64,000 nucleotides of DNA from Coprinopsis marcescibilis (lineage: Eukaryota > Basidiomycota > Agaricomycetes > Agaricales > Psathyrellaceae). The notes beneath the pieces are model-generated. The model saw only the letters and a program-made list of their open reading frames with translations. It searched no databases and was not told the origin of the DNA. Both the position numbers and the translations under genes were made by a program. This document shows positions 12,060-24,638 of this stretch, piece by piece. The DNA lies in NCBI GenBank assembly GCA_004369085.1, contig ML210194.1, positions 130,264 to 194,263 of the forward strand, given 5' to 3'. Within the stretch, counting starts at the first letter, position 1. Every line of letters starts with the position of its first letter.

Positions 12060-14266
12060 ATGCCCTCCAGTGAGCTGCTCGCTGTCGCAATCGTTTTGTT
12101 ATCTGGGTTTTTTGTCTTCAAGAGAAGGAAATGGAATGCAAGGTCTCGCGGTTTACCCCCACCTCCTAGTCCTAAAGGTCTGCCATTTATTGGGAATGCT
12201 CTTGACGTACCGACAAAGTATGAGTGGGAAGTTTATCGCAGATGGGGCGATGAGCTTGGTGCGTACATCTTGCTGGCTAAATTGTGAATTACTGTTAATG
12301 AGAATGAATGCTTAGGGTCAGATATTGTGTCTGCAAGTGCTCTGGGATTCTCCGTCGTCGTTCTAAATAAGAGGCAACTCGCCATTGAACTCTTGGAAGG
12401 ACAATCAGCCATTACATCCAGCAGGTTCGTAGATATATAATCATTCAAGTAGTTAGGTTCATCAAAGCTGAATATTCCAATCACGTCAGGCCGAACGCCC
12501 CGATGGCATGCGATCTGTAAGCTATCCTCATCGACCTACCTTCGAAGCTTATTCGACGTTATTAATGCCTCAACTACTACTTACAGTATGGGATGGAGCT
12601 ACATCCTGCCGCTTGTGCCTTACGGTGACGAGTTCAGGAGCAAGCGAAAATTGTTTCACCAGCATTTCCACTCGGGAAATACAAGCCTCTACCGTGCCGG
12701 TATTCATCAAAACCTGCCACATCTACTTACCCGTCTCCTTGAGGATCCACAGGATTTCCGTCAAAGCAACACATTGTACGTATATGCATGATCATGCGTG
12801 GGTATCTTTACTCCAGCTGACACGCTATTACGGGCCAGATTTATGGCTGGAACACTGCTCAAGATCACGTATGGAGTGGATGACAAAGAGAGCACCAGAT
12901 ATTATATCCAGCTCTTTGAAGAGGCATTGGCTCCGATTATTCGAGCAGCAATCCCCGGCAGCTTCCTTGTCGATATCTTTCCCGTCTTGAAGTACGTTCC
13001 AGAGTGGTTCCCCGGTGCTGGGTTCAAACGTGAGGCACGAGAGGCGCTCGCATTGTCAAAACGGTTCGCCGACGAGCCTTTGAACGATGCCCTGAAGCGA
13101 ATGGTGGGTACTCATTCAACCCCGCTCGTGGACTATAGCACTCAAACTCAAACCTCTTTTTCAGAACGCTGGGACTGTTGAGACATCCTTCATCTCAGAG
13201 GCGCATAGCTCGGCGGAATCGCAAGGAGCACTCGACGCGAATGCATTCAGGGACATTCGCGACATTGCTGCGTCCTTGTTCTCAGGTACGCCTTCATGCT
13301 ACTGCAAGGCACTGCGATAAATTTGACCGTGAATATTAGCTGGTACAGAGACAACGCTGTCTTCTTTGGACTATTTCTACCTCGCGATGACTCTTTTCCC
13401 AAAAGCACAAGAACGTGCACATAAGGAGCTTGATGCTGTTCTGAAGGGGGAGAGGCTGGCTGACTTCAATGATAAGCCCGACCTTCCATATATTACAGCG
13501 ATTGTGAAGGAAGTTCTTCGGTGCGTTATATGGTTATTGATTACCCCTACAATTTGCTAAACCCTATCGCTGAAGCTGGCAGCCAGTTGTGCCTCTTGGT
13601 AAGTTGTTGTTGCACTCTACGAAGCTGGAGTTAGATACAGCTTACGAATGTTTTGACGTTCGTACTAGGAGTAGCACATTTCTCGACCGAAGATTGCGTC
13701 TTCAAAGGGTATTTCATCCCAAAGAATACCATCATCATGGCCAACCAATGGTAGCCGTCAGCTCCGCTCTTGATAGGACCACACTTACAAGCATACAGGG
13801 CCATGTTACGAGACGATGCCGAGTACCCCGAGCCCGAAATGTTCAAGCCGGAACGATTTTTAACTCCTGACGGCCAGCTGGACGGATTAGCCCCAGACTC
13901 TGAGTCCATAGCATTTGGGTTTGGCAGACGGTGAGTTCGCGTGTCTGTTGTTGAAGACAAATTCAGGCCTCAGATTCGAATTTCGAAGTATCTGCCCCGG
14001 AGACCACATCGCCACGTCTACACTCTTTATGGCAATTGCTTCTATATTGACGCTGTTCGATATCAAGAAACTTCAAGACTTCGATCCGGAACGAGAGGTT
14101 CGACTTGGGATTAACCGGTTGGGCTCATTTTACGTGTGATATACTCTATGCACTAATTGTTCGCCAACATAGGTGCCCCACAGATTTCCGATGCGAAATT
14201 AAGCCGCGCTTGAAGAATGCCCATGCCTTGATTCAGGCACACGCCTTACAGCACAGTTCCACTTGA
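12060..14266 (+). CDS. Cytochrome P450 (first of two paralogues)
   Basis: Microsomal haem-thiolate monooxygenase, of the type often auto-annotated in basidiomycetes as O-methylsterigmatocystin oxidoreductase-like; substrate unknown. Twelve exons: 12060-12258, 12316-12424, 12490-12516, 12587-12775, 12839-13103, 13165-13285, 13340-13520, 13576-13598, 13669-13750, 13799-13930, 13989-14117, 14173-14266; total 1551 nt, 516 residues. One N-terminal membrane anchor (LLAVAIVLLSGFFVF) is followed by basic residues and the Pro-rich hinge GLPPPPSPKGLPFIGN. The I-helix has AGTETT, the K-helix E-x-x-R is in VKEVLRWQPVVPLG, the PERF-type motif is FKPERFL, and the haem loop is FGFGRRICPG with the Cys ligand. 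No defects seen. It matches the copy at 58433-60657 exon by exon. Confidence 0.93.
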
Positions 14267-16599
14267 CAGCAACGTAGCGCTCAAGAGCCATGCCTTTCTC
14301 AATTCATTTTTCTCCATCCCGAGTCACATTTGCCGTCTTGATCTTTGAAACGCTATGGAGTCTACTTGGCACATTGGGGCTGATGTGGCAGTGTCCAACC
14401 TTGGCAGCAGACGAGAGCAGATCGGTATGTTTGGGCGCTTATACTAAGGCAACAAGGCCTTTTTATATATAGTTGTCCTGAGACGCCATCATCCTTTCTT
14501 CATTGGTTTTTACCCATAACGGAGCATGGACTCCAGCCCTCATCCACCCCGGGACAATGCAATTTGGCGATGGGAGCAGTGAAGAATGGGATAGATTGAC
14601 TTGGGTCTCAAAGCTTCATATCGACTCCGAGGATTAAGCGTGACGGCGTGAAGGGCAGCCACCCCACACACACGGAGATGGACAAAATTAGACTCAAGTC
14701 TGAGTATGCGCGACCACATGTGACGATAGAGGTCACGGTGAGCTAACGTTGATCCCTACTTCGAACTTTTTGCAGCGACCTGAGCGCTACAACATCTAGC
14801 TAAACGGACTCAGAAATTTGTCCTGCTCTACTTCTCAAGACGGTCTGAGAAGACTGTTTGCCTCGCGATAGCAGACCTAGCAATTTCCCGCGGGTAATCG
14901 AGAAGCGCCGCTTTCTGAGACGATCAAGTACGAGGAAATACAAATGTACACCTCTGCAGGGGCTTCTCGGATAGTTTACGGCTTATTGAGAACATTGGGC
15001 TTTTCGCGCAAGAATTCAGGATAGCGGTGGGTACAAATGGTATTGCTCTGCGTCGTGAGAGTGCTGAGAGTATTTGCCCATCCAAGTCCAAAATGAAAGC
15101 CAACCTCAGTCTTGTGCACTTCGCATTGTCCTTCTGCTTTCCATTTACTCATACAATATTCCAAGCAAGATAGAAGTATCGGCACTGCCGGGATTAGACT
15201 CCCGTACGACAACGATCTCAGTGCAGTGAGCTCTCGATTGGACTCTGAATAGCGCTGATTCTCAGGCCGGTCACTGCAATCAGTCACTTGCAGAGGCTGA
15301 CTCTGTTGCTTGAATTTGCGACAGTTGAGATAATTGGTACGCCAGAAATATATGCCAAGAAACTCACCTTTCGGTGATGTCAAAGGCCGAAGTCTTTGCC
15401 AAGCTCTACGTCCAATGTATTGCACAGAGTCGTTTAGATTCCCGTGAACACGAGCAGTGTTTGGAGGGGTTTGGAGGAGGGAGACTGTCTGCGCCATTCG
15501 TGGTGGTCGTGGTGGTGGGGTAACCAGCAAGCATTGAAAGATGCCTCACGCCGACCTTAGGCTGGACCAGGTTCATGAAATTCGCTGCGTCTTTCAATTA
15601 TGTTAAGCGTACTGACCCCGTAAGTCAAGGCTCAACCTATTATCGTGTTACACTGCGTTCTCAAAGCTCTAACTCTTTGACTGCCTGATAGGAGTCTGAG
15701 ATTGCCATGCCCTCAGTCCTCAGCGTGTACGTCACGGCCTGCCTCGGCTGAAATTCGAATCGCGTAAGTCCTTATCTATACACCAATCCCCCATATTGCC
15801 GAGTGAAAACGATTACGAGCGATAGGAATTTCTCGTTGATTTGGCCGTAAGTGAACGCGAGGGATCGAATTGTGTCGATAGACGCTCGTGCGATCGACGC
15901 CTATCAAGCGTAAGGGTGGTCGATCCCTAGGTAACGGTGAATCCGAGGCCTCTTAAATTGAAATCGCAGCCTTGGTAATTGCGTCTACTGGCTGCGATTT
16001 GGGAACGGTGTCTTGGGACTCTTGGCCCGCGTCCTCCGATCACTGCTTGCGTCAATCTCGATGATCAAGATACTAGAAGCTGCCACAACAAAAAGTTGGA
16101 CGCACTGACTTGGCTAGTCTCTGGACAAATGCAAGTTACTAAGAGCCTGTTCTGGGGAGTTGCTCAAAGTAAGAGCGGCTGCCCAAACTAATAACCTAAA
16201 TGGGCGGTACTATGGGTGCCGCCTTCAGCCTGGTCCTTATCTTATCAGTCTCGGGTCCAATAGTGATACCGTTGTCCAACGCCCCTAAATCCAAATGTAG
16301 CGCTTATTCTCCTCATCCGCCTCGTCTTCCGAATGACTATGGTGATGAAAGTCAGTCATCTATTAATCATATATCAGGGTTTACAAAATTACATACCCAG
16401 CGATGATGCCATGAAGGCCTGGATTGTGGAACGAGGTTCGGCACACGGAATTCCAGCCTCTGTAAAAATGCCATCCTCAACGTCCGAAAGATGTGGATAT
16501 CGGAACATGAGGCAAGGTCGAGGGGTTAAAAGGACCGAACCATTGGCAGGGTAGAGATTTGATTTCGACCTGCTCCTTCTTGAACTCGTTACGCCATCC
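14267..16599. other. 2.3 kb intergenic, no gene recognised
   Basis: Frames up to 184 codons exist on the minus strand (14976-15530), but composition is unremarkable and no motif or exon chain was found. A short inverted repeat (AGGGATCGA ... TCGATCCCT) spans about 15862-15930. The right end serves as urate oxidase promoter. Confidence 0.5.
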
Positions 16600-17980
16600 A
16601 TGACTAGCAGACCATCCGCACAGACCATGTCCAACGCCAGTGAACTTTCTACCCTCTCCTATGCCCGCTACGGCAAGACAAACGTCCGTGTTTTCCGCAT
16701 TGTGCGTGAGGGCAAGTGGCACCATACGGTTGAGTACAGCGTCGAGACCCTCCTAGAGGGCGACATCGAGACCAGGTGAGATGTTGTCTAGATCTTCTGC
16801 CGTAATTGCTGTCGAATAGGCTCTATTGAGCTGGGTTCGAGGCGTAACATTGGAGACACTTACTGACCATTCGTTCTTGAACTTTCAGCTACACGGAAGC
16901 TGACAACAGTGTCGTTGTCGCCACTGATTCAGGTATGTATTTGTCGCTGTCGTCGTCGCGTCGCACGGCATTGACGGTTGTGACTCTTTGTCCCTGACCA
17001 CCACCATCGCGCCCGATCTCAGTCAAGAACATAACATACTGTGGGTTGCTCGTCGTCTGAGCTATAGAAACTCAATTGCTCACCGTGTTCTCTAGATCTT
17101 GCAAAGGTTTCACCCCATATCCTCAGTGCTGAGAAATTTGCCTTGCACATCGGCACTTTCTTCGCTAGCAAGTATGCCCACATTCACAAGGTCCATGTTA
17201 CCATCGAGCAACTGAGGTGGAAGAGAATCTCCATCGATGGTCAGGAGCACCAGCACGCGTTCTATCGCGACGGTGATGACAAGAGGGTAATCAAGGCAGT
17301 GGTATGTTTACGATTCAATATCATGTTGCGACTACGCGAGCTCTCGTGATACATATTCTAATGCCAAAGCTTTCTTTTCTCCAGGTTGACGCTACTGCTG
17401 GAAAGCACGCTCTGACTGCTTCTCTGACATCTGGAGTCGTTGATTTACTTGGTAAGCCCGTTATCATAGCCGTTAGGGGTTCTACGTAGTTTAATGACAT
17501 TTTATAGTCCTCAAATCCTCCGGCAGCGCGTTTGAAAACTTCTGGAAGGATGAATATACCACTCTTGTGCCCGTTGACGACCGGATTTTCTCGACAAGCA
17601 TCGACCTCTCCTATACATTCCCCAACATTAAGCTGGTTTCACCACAGGACGATGCCAAGCTAGAGTTCCAGATCCCCCTGAAGGATGGAGATGAAGGCTT
17701 CAAGGGAAGTGTCTGGGACGAAGACGTCCCAAAACGGGCCCGGGATGCCACCTTGCAGACTTTCGCTTTGGATGAAAGCGCTAGTGTTCAGGTTTTGGAA
17801 TTTCTTGAGTGTCTGCCCCTTCATTATTTGCTGATCATGCGTATTTTAGGCCACTCTCTACAAAATGGCCCAGAGGATCATTGCCGAGAACGATGGGATT
17901 AAGGACGTGACTTACACCCTTCCCAACAAGCACTATATACCTGTGGACATGAAGTACATTGGTCTGGATAACCTCACACC
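16600..17980 (+). CDS. UOX: Urate oxidase (uricase), 3' exon not found
   Basis: Oxidises urate to 5-hydroxyisourate in purine degradation, normally peroxisomal. Exons: 16600-16775, 16889-16932, 17023-17040, 17096-17301, 17385-17451, 17508-17791, 17850-17980, all phase-consistent; 308 codons so far. A second in-frame ATG at 16627 (MSNASELSTLSYARYGK) may be the real start, since uricases usually begin a few residues before SYARYGK. Visible motifs: the catalytic Lys in ARYGKTNVRV, the Thr in VVATDSVKN, TIEQLRWKRI, and LPNKHYIPVDMKYIGLDNL with the Asn-Lys-His catalytic group. The frame reaches NLTP at a good donor (GTACGT, 17981). The expected final ~20 residues (family pattern AEVxxPxxxPSGLIxATV, often with a peroxisomal signal) were not found in the following 1.5 kb. 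Either a long intron precedes a distant short exon or the 3' end is lost. Confidence 0.87.
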
Positions 17981-20449
17981 GTACGTCCTCTCCAATACTT
18001 TTCCTTGCTTCATTTTCTATTGCTTTTTCCCGGTTTCTTCTCCTTGCTCTTTTTTCTTTTTTCTCTTCTTTCGTTCCGACTCCCACCCGAGTTTCCGTCA
18101 TTCTCGTTCCTGCGTATCACCGCCCTACCACCACGACCAGCAGCAGAAGGTCTCGACCCGATATCGACGTTTCCTCGACAAACGACTATCTTTGGGATGA
18201 GATGTTCCCAGTACTCCCAATGCTCCCAGCTTTCAGTCTTTCCCGCGTCATGTCACTCTACGACGGCCTTTAACCTTCTTTCTGCAGTCGCGCTTCAATG
18301 CGCGATTCTTTCATTTGGCTCGGTTCCGTTTTCTGTCATCTCAAACGTTGTTCAAGCGGTTCTCTTTCATATGCTCCACGCTTCTTTTATATATCTCTTA
18401 TGCTTTGACTCGTTTTCGATTCTGTCTTTCATTTCTTTCTTGCCGTGTCGCCGTTCTATTCCCCGGATCGGGGCGCCAGAGGTGATGGGGAAGCAGCGAC
18501 ATCGCGTCTCGTCGTGTCCAAGGACGGTTTATCGAGGGTTATTCTTTGATGTCTTCACAGTTCCCCATGCGACGTTTACTGCTCTCTTTTTTATGGCCCC
18601 ATGTTGCCTATCCGTTCCAACCGATTTTTCTTGTGCCTTGTGACCCACGTTCCCTTGCTTTGGTCCATGGTGCCATTCAGTCCTCCTACGGCACCGGGCC
18701 TATTCCCTCCGAGGAATTGCAGAGAAAGAGCGGAGAGGGCTCGATGGAGGATCTCCGGCCCTTCGGTATCGTCACCCGCTTTCGATTCCTCCATTCGATT
18801 CACTCGTTAATTCATGTGTGGGATGAGATGGATCTTCGTCTAATCTCGATGCTTGGCACTTCGTTTTTATTCCCCGTCCTCTTCCCACTTTGTCCGGACG
18901 CGGTATTTGCGTTGCTAGGGTCTCGTATAACCCTACGCTTCGATCATGATGATACTTCTTACTTCTCCTTCTTGAATCCTTTTGCTGTCTACGCCCTTTC
19001 GTGCTGCCACCCTGCTCTCGCCAGACCTGGACCCTGCAGAGATGTATCTCTGTATCCGGACATCTTGCGCATCCGTTAATGGTCGTTCCCTTGTACTTCT
19101 CAATTTGCCTCTTCCCACCTTTCTCCTTGCCATCTTCCCCAGTCACTCGCAAATCTCGATTGACCTCTAGTGTCGCGGTTGTCTCGGGGCGTCGGTGTGG
19201 TGTCCATGTGCGCTATGGAGGCTTTTGCCAGGTCATTTGCCAATTCAATTCCCATGGAAACGAAAGGCAGGCCGACATGAACTCTTCAATCTGATGACCT
19301 ACGTTTACGTGTCCCCACCGACTGTCGGGGGAGAGAGCCGGTTTAGAGACTCTAATTGGCTTACAAGCTCCACATGCGCGCTCTGCGTGTTTGACGTGTG
19401 TTTCATGGTCCTCATTGGTTCGCTGGCTATACTTCTTTGTCTGACCCGTTTGATGCTTTTTATTGGTTTGCTGGGGGAGGGATCCCACACCCCTCAAAAT
19501 CCGAGGATGATTTCATTATGGACGCTGTAACTGGAATTCGATCGTCGTTGACCATACTTGGGAACTGGCGTGGGGATTAACTTTGGCGCGATTAGCAGTG
19601 GTGCGACACAAAGATATACGGAGCAGACGAGGGATATTGATTTCGATATTCGACCCACATTGACCGACTCGGCCTTTGACACACAAACATCGAGTACACT
19701 GTCATCGATACCTTCAACCAACGAGGAAAGGGCCTCGGGCTCGGGAGTCGGATTCACTTACTTACCTTCCTCTTCCAATTCTTCCTCACTTGGAACGGAG
19801 TTTCGTTTGCTTTCAAATCCTTCTTTCAATTTGGCTGCTTTTTGCCATGTTCCTTTCACCTTTTGTTAAGGTTGACATGTCTTTGACTTGTGCAAGCATC
19901 GCCTTTCGACGGGCTTTCCAAATATGCGGGCAAGTTCTCCCATGCTTGACCGCCAATCAGAGGCCGGTGTCCTCGATGGTTGACGTTTTGTTCTTGTCAT
20001 TTCGCTGCTGGGCTGTCTTCCCGCTTTGGCGGTGTCGTCATAGACCGGCTGACATTCACTGGATTTTCCAAATACGCGGAGACTATAGTGTTTTCCTGCT
20101 CTTCTGACTTTTTTGACTTCCACCTGACGCAACGATGATTTACTCTTCGTCATTTTGCTTTCATACCCCCGACCCTTCTTTACATTTTTGTTGTGCTTCT
20201 GCTTCCGCTTCCGCTTCCGTTTTCTTTTCCATTTCCTGTGCATCGCCCAGCATCGCCCCCACTCTGTCCCACTGCGCCGGACCGCAGTTTCTCTACCTCT
20301 ATCCCATTGTCTATGCTATGACACGGTTATCCCTCCCCGCCGCCATCCGTATTCATGCAGATTCACGGCTGTCATCTGCTGCTGTGGATTGGATTCCCCG
20401 GTGTGTCGGGGCTATTTATGGCCGGTGCTGTCACGTCTTGATGCTGGCG

Positions 20450-20851
20450 ATTGGCTCTTCACTGCGTGTGCTGTACATTGGCTTGCGTGATTGGTTGGGC
20501 TGCGCGTGTGTCTGATTGGCTGGGGGTGCGGATGCTTTTGGCGGCGAGACATTTGGTTTGGTTTGGTGCAGCGTGGGGTTTGGGTGGATGGAGGGCGAAG
20601 TTGTCGGTGCTTTGTGGTGGGATGGTGTTTCTGCTTTCGGGCTCGTGCATAGCAACGCTGCCGCCTAGCTTCGTCTTCTCGATATGCTTCGGCTGGTGGT
20701 TGCACATGGGCGGTTGAGAGAAGAGGGGGGAGCATGTGTTGGATAGGGTTTCTTTCGGCGATTCCGACGATTCAAGCACGGGAAGGTCCGATTGGTTGGT
20801 GCTCTTCCGTCCGCCGTGGGTTGTTGCATGGCGAGGAAGCGGTCGACCAAT
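20450..20851. promoter_or_regulatory. Cluster of six CCAAT boxes
   Basis: ATTGG/CCAAT pentamers lie at 20450, 20477, 20490, 20515 and 20791 (ATTGG) and 20847 (CCAAT), several extended to GATTGGYT, the NF-Y/HAP preference. More single copies lie nearby (e.g. around 19369, 19415, 19463 and 19952). The cluster is seen directly; binding is inference. Confidence 0.4.
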
Positions 20852-22730
20852 CAGCTCTGTCGCTTCCACTGATCGTGTTGCGTCGTGCGCCTCTTTGCCC
20901 TGCTCTTTCCTCTTCGTTGCTGGATTCTCGATTTCTGATTGTTGACTGGATTCTCATCTTCTTGTTGCTCATCTTTCTTTCATTTCTACCATTCTCGAAT
21001 TCCCTCTTATTTAATTTCTTCTTCACTTCTGCTTCCTACTGTTAGGGATGAGTTGGGGTGACTGTGTATGATTAGGGTTGAGGTGGTTGTTTCGCCTCTG
21101 TTGTTCATCTTCTCTTGTGCTTGCTCAGCCATTGCGAGGGATGTTCTTCCCGTTCTTCTTCGACCGTCTCTTCACGATCCCTTTCCCTGCAGCTTATTTC
21201 TCGGATCACATTTTCTGGACTGATTTAATTCTTCCCTGTCGTGATTTTCGTCCGATAATTACCTGCCACGACGGTAACACTGACGACATTGTCATTCCAT
21301 TTACAGATCGCAAGCCGAAGTCTTCTGCCCTGTTTCTGCACCAAGGTTCGTCATCTCCCGTGTCATTTAATCTTTCGCTTCTTCCTCCTCTCGAGAACCC
21401 TTTCATTCAATTTCATTTTGGGTTTATGCTCATGCTTTTTGGGGTTCTTCATCATGGTTTGGGCTGGTGACAGTGTATGACGATGCGGGATCGGCTCGCG
21501 GACTAGGGGAGGCGTTAGTGCCCCAGATCCATGATCCATTTGAGCGTTTATGACTTTTTATGATGTGTCCCATCTTATCGGAACCGCATCGTCATCACCC
21601 TCTTTTTCGTTTTCGTGTTTTGGTTTTTAATTGCGATCCACGTTTTGGATATGCCAATTAAGAGAATTGGGGTGCGTTCTAGAAAGGCGGTTGCATGACG
21701 AGTTGGCTACTCGCTTCGTGGTCTTTCTCTTGCATTTTCTTTTTACATTTTTGCTTCCTTGCTTGGGATTGTGCGGAACTTGGAACTTTGGAAGTGGGAA
21801 GTGGGATGTGGGGAATGGCTTGGCTGACGTCAGATTGATTTTAGTGGGTTGATCTCTGCGACCATTTCCCGCAAATAGGTTTTTGACGTCATTGGTTGGG
21901 CTTGGCGGGGGGTTTTGGATGAGTGAGTGAATCTGGTGAGCGGGTCATGGGGGGTGTTAAACGTTAGGGATTGGTAGTTTGAATGGGTTGTTGTTGTTGT
22001 TCGGGTCTCGTTGTATGTACATGCGTGGATGGAATCCTTAATGTGTGAATAAAGATTTGGAGTCGGCTATCTAATGATTTGGTATGCATGCATGAAGCGG
22101 GTATTTCGAAGCAAGGTGCAGTGGGGTTTGGGAAGCGTTAAGAAGATGTTAGTTAGATGAATAGATGGGTGGATGTTTAATGTTTAACGGGCGTTGGAGA
22201 ATCAGAGTTCTCGTGGTGTTGTGGTAGAGTTTTGGGGTGTTGGTTTTGCTTTGCGATTGAAAACGGGGATGTGGTCGCATCATGGGGTCGTGAACCAGGA
22301 TGGGCCGCGTTGGTTGTTTGATAGCATTTTTGATTAATTAATTGGTCTTTTATTAGACCGGTCGTTTGGGGTTGTACTTACTTGGATACTTGGATGTAAA
22401 TGTCATCTCAGCTCATCATCATCAGCAGCGTTACGGATGTGTTATTATATAACTTATGTGGTGGACGTGTCAGCAGTCAAGTCAAACTGGTGCGCTATGG
22501 TGTTTATACTTGGGTATTTATGCGTGCTTATGTACTAGGAGGTGTCACTGTCACTGGGCCGTCAGTTGAGTTGTGTCGGGTGCGGTAGCGGTATGTCATC
22601 GGACTTTCTTTGGATGATGAGCCAAGAATTTTGCGTTGGGATGGGAAATCTGGGAGGATTTAGAGTAGAGGCGATTGGAGGGTTGGTTCTTGTGATTTTT
22701 ATGTACGCGGACGGGGTAAGCTTGGACAGC

Positions 22731-22760
22731 GTAGACAGAACGTAGACAGAACGTAGACAG
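22731..22760 (+). repeat. Tandem repeat, 11-bp unit, 2.7 copies
   Basis: Perfect copies of GTAGACAGAAC in direct tandem inside the gene-free tract upstream of the C2H2/Zn2Cys6 gene. Confidence 0.9.
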
Positions 22761-24638
22761 GGAGAGAGTGATGGTGCTTCTGTTCTGCGAAAGTAATTAT
22801 GCCGTGCGCTGCTATGTATGTAAAGTTGAAGCCAAGAGAAGACAGGACGTGCGTGTGGGTGATGTGATAATTGAAAGGGTCCTGTTCCGCGAGCTCGGTG
22901 AGCGCTTCGAAATTTTGGATTTGATGGGAGGTTGTTTAGGATGGGAATGGCGGGTTGGTCGTTGTCGGGGTCCGGTGTTACATACTTAAATTAGCGTGTG
23001 GTTAAGTGCTGGCTTGGTTATAGGGTGAGATGATTTCGAATTCGGGTGAGGTGGGCTGCGGTTGGTCAAGGGGTTTGTCTATCGTGCCAAGCAGTTTACT
23101 TTACACTGTACATAGCTGCAATGCAATGAGCGCCCGCGCATGGGGCGGGCGCCGGTGGAATTTAGAGTTGGGGATGCGTGTCATGATCCATCCCCGTTCA
23201 CTTGAATGCGATGGGACGGGGGGGTTATGATCCTATATTGATATCGATACATCTGGATTGTGTCTGCAGACAGGCAAGCAGGCTCGGAGGCATGTGGCAC
23301 ACCGCGCGGAATCAGAAGTCATATCCGAACCGCTGGAGTTCGGCTGTTGTTAAGGTAAAATGGGTTTTCGTGGGAGAAAGACGTGTGCGATGACGTAGAG
23401 TGCTACTTTTGTAGGGGTTTGTTTGAAGGGTGTTGGGTGACTCTTTTATGTTAGGTGTCACTGGGAGATTCAAGGGTTGGTTTTATGTAATGCATTATTA
23501 CTTTGTCGAGCGAGGTGTTTTGGTGAGAATGGGTGGGCTAGGCCGGTTATGGGTGAGGTTTGGCCGGCTGTACTTGGTTGGGATCTGGGATCCGGGGCTT
23601 TGGGCTGTGTAGCTGTAGCATGATTACATAGTACTAGCAGGAGAATGTAACTTGCGCTTTGGGCTGGGCGAAGCTGGGCAGAGTCGAGTCATGCAGATTG
23701 GATGCCGTGGATTGCCGATGGCGAGTCGAAGCTGGAAACTCTAACTTTGAAAATTTATCGGGTTACGGGATTGATGGTGGGCTTTGGCTTAGTGCTTTGG
23801 GGGTCTATCGGATCCGAGAGGGCTTGCTTGCCCGAGAACACAATAATATGCCGCTGCGTAGGGCTGTTCCCTTCCGCTTTCCTGTGTTCGCAGTGGCTTC
23901 TGAGCTGCATTGTGATTGGAATCTAGTCGTCAGGTCGCGTCTCTCCCTTAATTTGCACCCCGTTTTGGCACTTGTTGATTACTCGGTTAAGACGATTTCC
24001 GATCAATCAGTTTGGGCAGCGCCTTTCACCGCGGTTCCTTTCCAAATGGGATGCGATTCTTAATATTTTGGGAGAACCCTGGTTATGTAAGGAGAATATG
24101 TAAAGGTCGGTCAGATCTGGGAAAGAATCGAAGAGTATGGAAGATTCAGCATTGCTTGCTTGTTTGCTTCCTTTTATCGCGTCGTCATTAGTTTGGCGCC
24201 GCGTCCTCAGATCTGGCTATTGCTGCCTTTCGAGGCCCGCTCCTTGCCAACACTCTTTAGCCAGAAGTCTCTTTCTTCCTTCCACATCATTCCCCGCTTT
24301 GCCTCTGGCTTTTATACAAGTCGCACAAATCTTTCTATCCTTCAAGGAACGGAACTCCATCCTGATCAGGACGGAACGAGTCTATACTTGCAACTCTGTG
24401 GAGCCACAAGTCTCACTTCATCCTGTCAGCCACCCACACCACTTCGAGCTCCACTCACTACACCACCACTTGCGCATACAAACTCGACCAAGACCCTTGG
24501 TTCTAGAGTTCGCAAGGCGTCCTTCAGCGTACACTTGCGTCTGTGCGGCGTTATACTATCACGACGACCACGTCAACAACTCTTTGAGAAGCACCGAAAT
24601 AACCGGATTTTATTCACCAATCACCAGTAGCGAGCACT

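Larger units (their letters stand above)
17981..24638. other. 6.6 kb gene-free tract with strong strand composition bias
   Basis: No exon chain or protein family was recognised on either strand. From about 18000 to 21450 the plus strand is very C/T-rich; from about 21600 to 23800 it is G/T-rich. Overlapping open frames in several phases are explained by this bias. The tract contains a CCAAT-box cluster, a short CTTCYG hexamer run near 20197-20220 and an 11-mer tandem repeat. It ends at the ATG of a large transcription factor, so long 5' leader, promoter or non-coding RNA is the likely content; part may be the uricase 3' end. Confidence 0.5.

Noticed and set aside
14976..15530. 184-codon minus frame
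   Set aside because: No exon partners, no recognisable motif, no convincing start context; treated as chance.
18772..20869. Minus-strand frames of 126 and 136 codons and many plus-strand frames in the biased tract
   Set aside because: All frames are open because the DNA is depleted of purines on one strand; translations are low in motif content and overlap one another in several phases.
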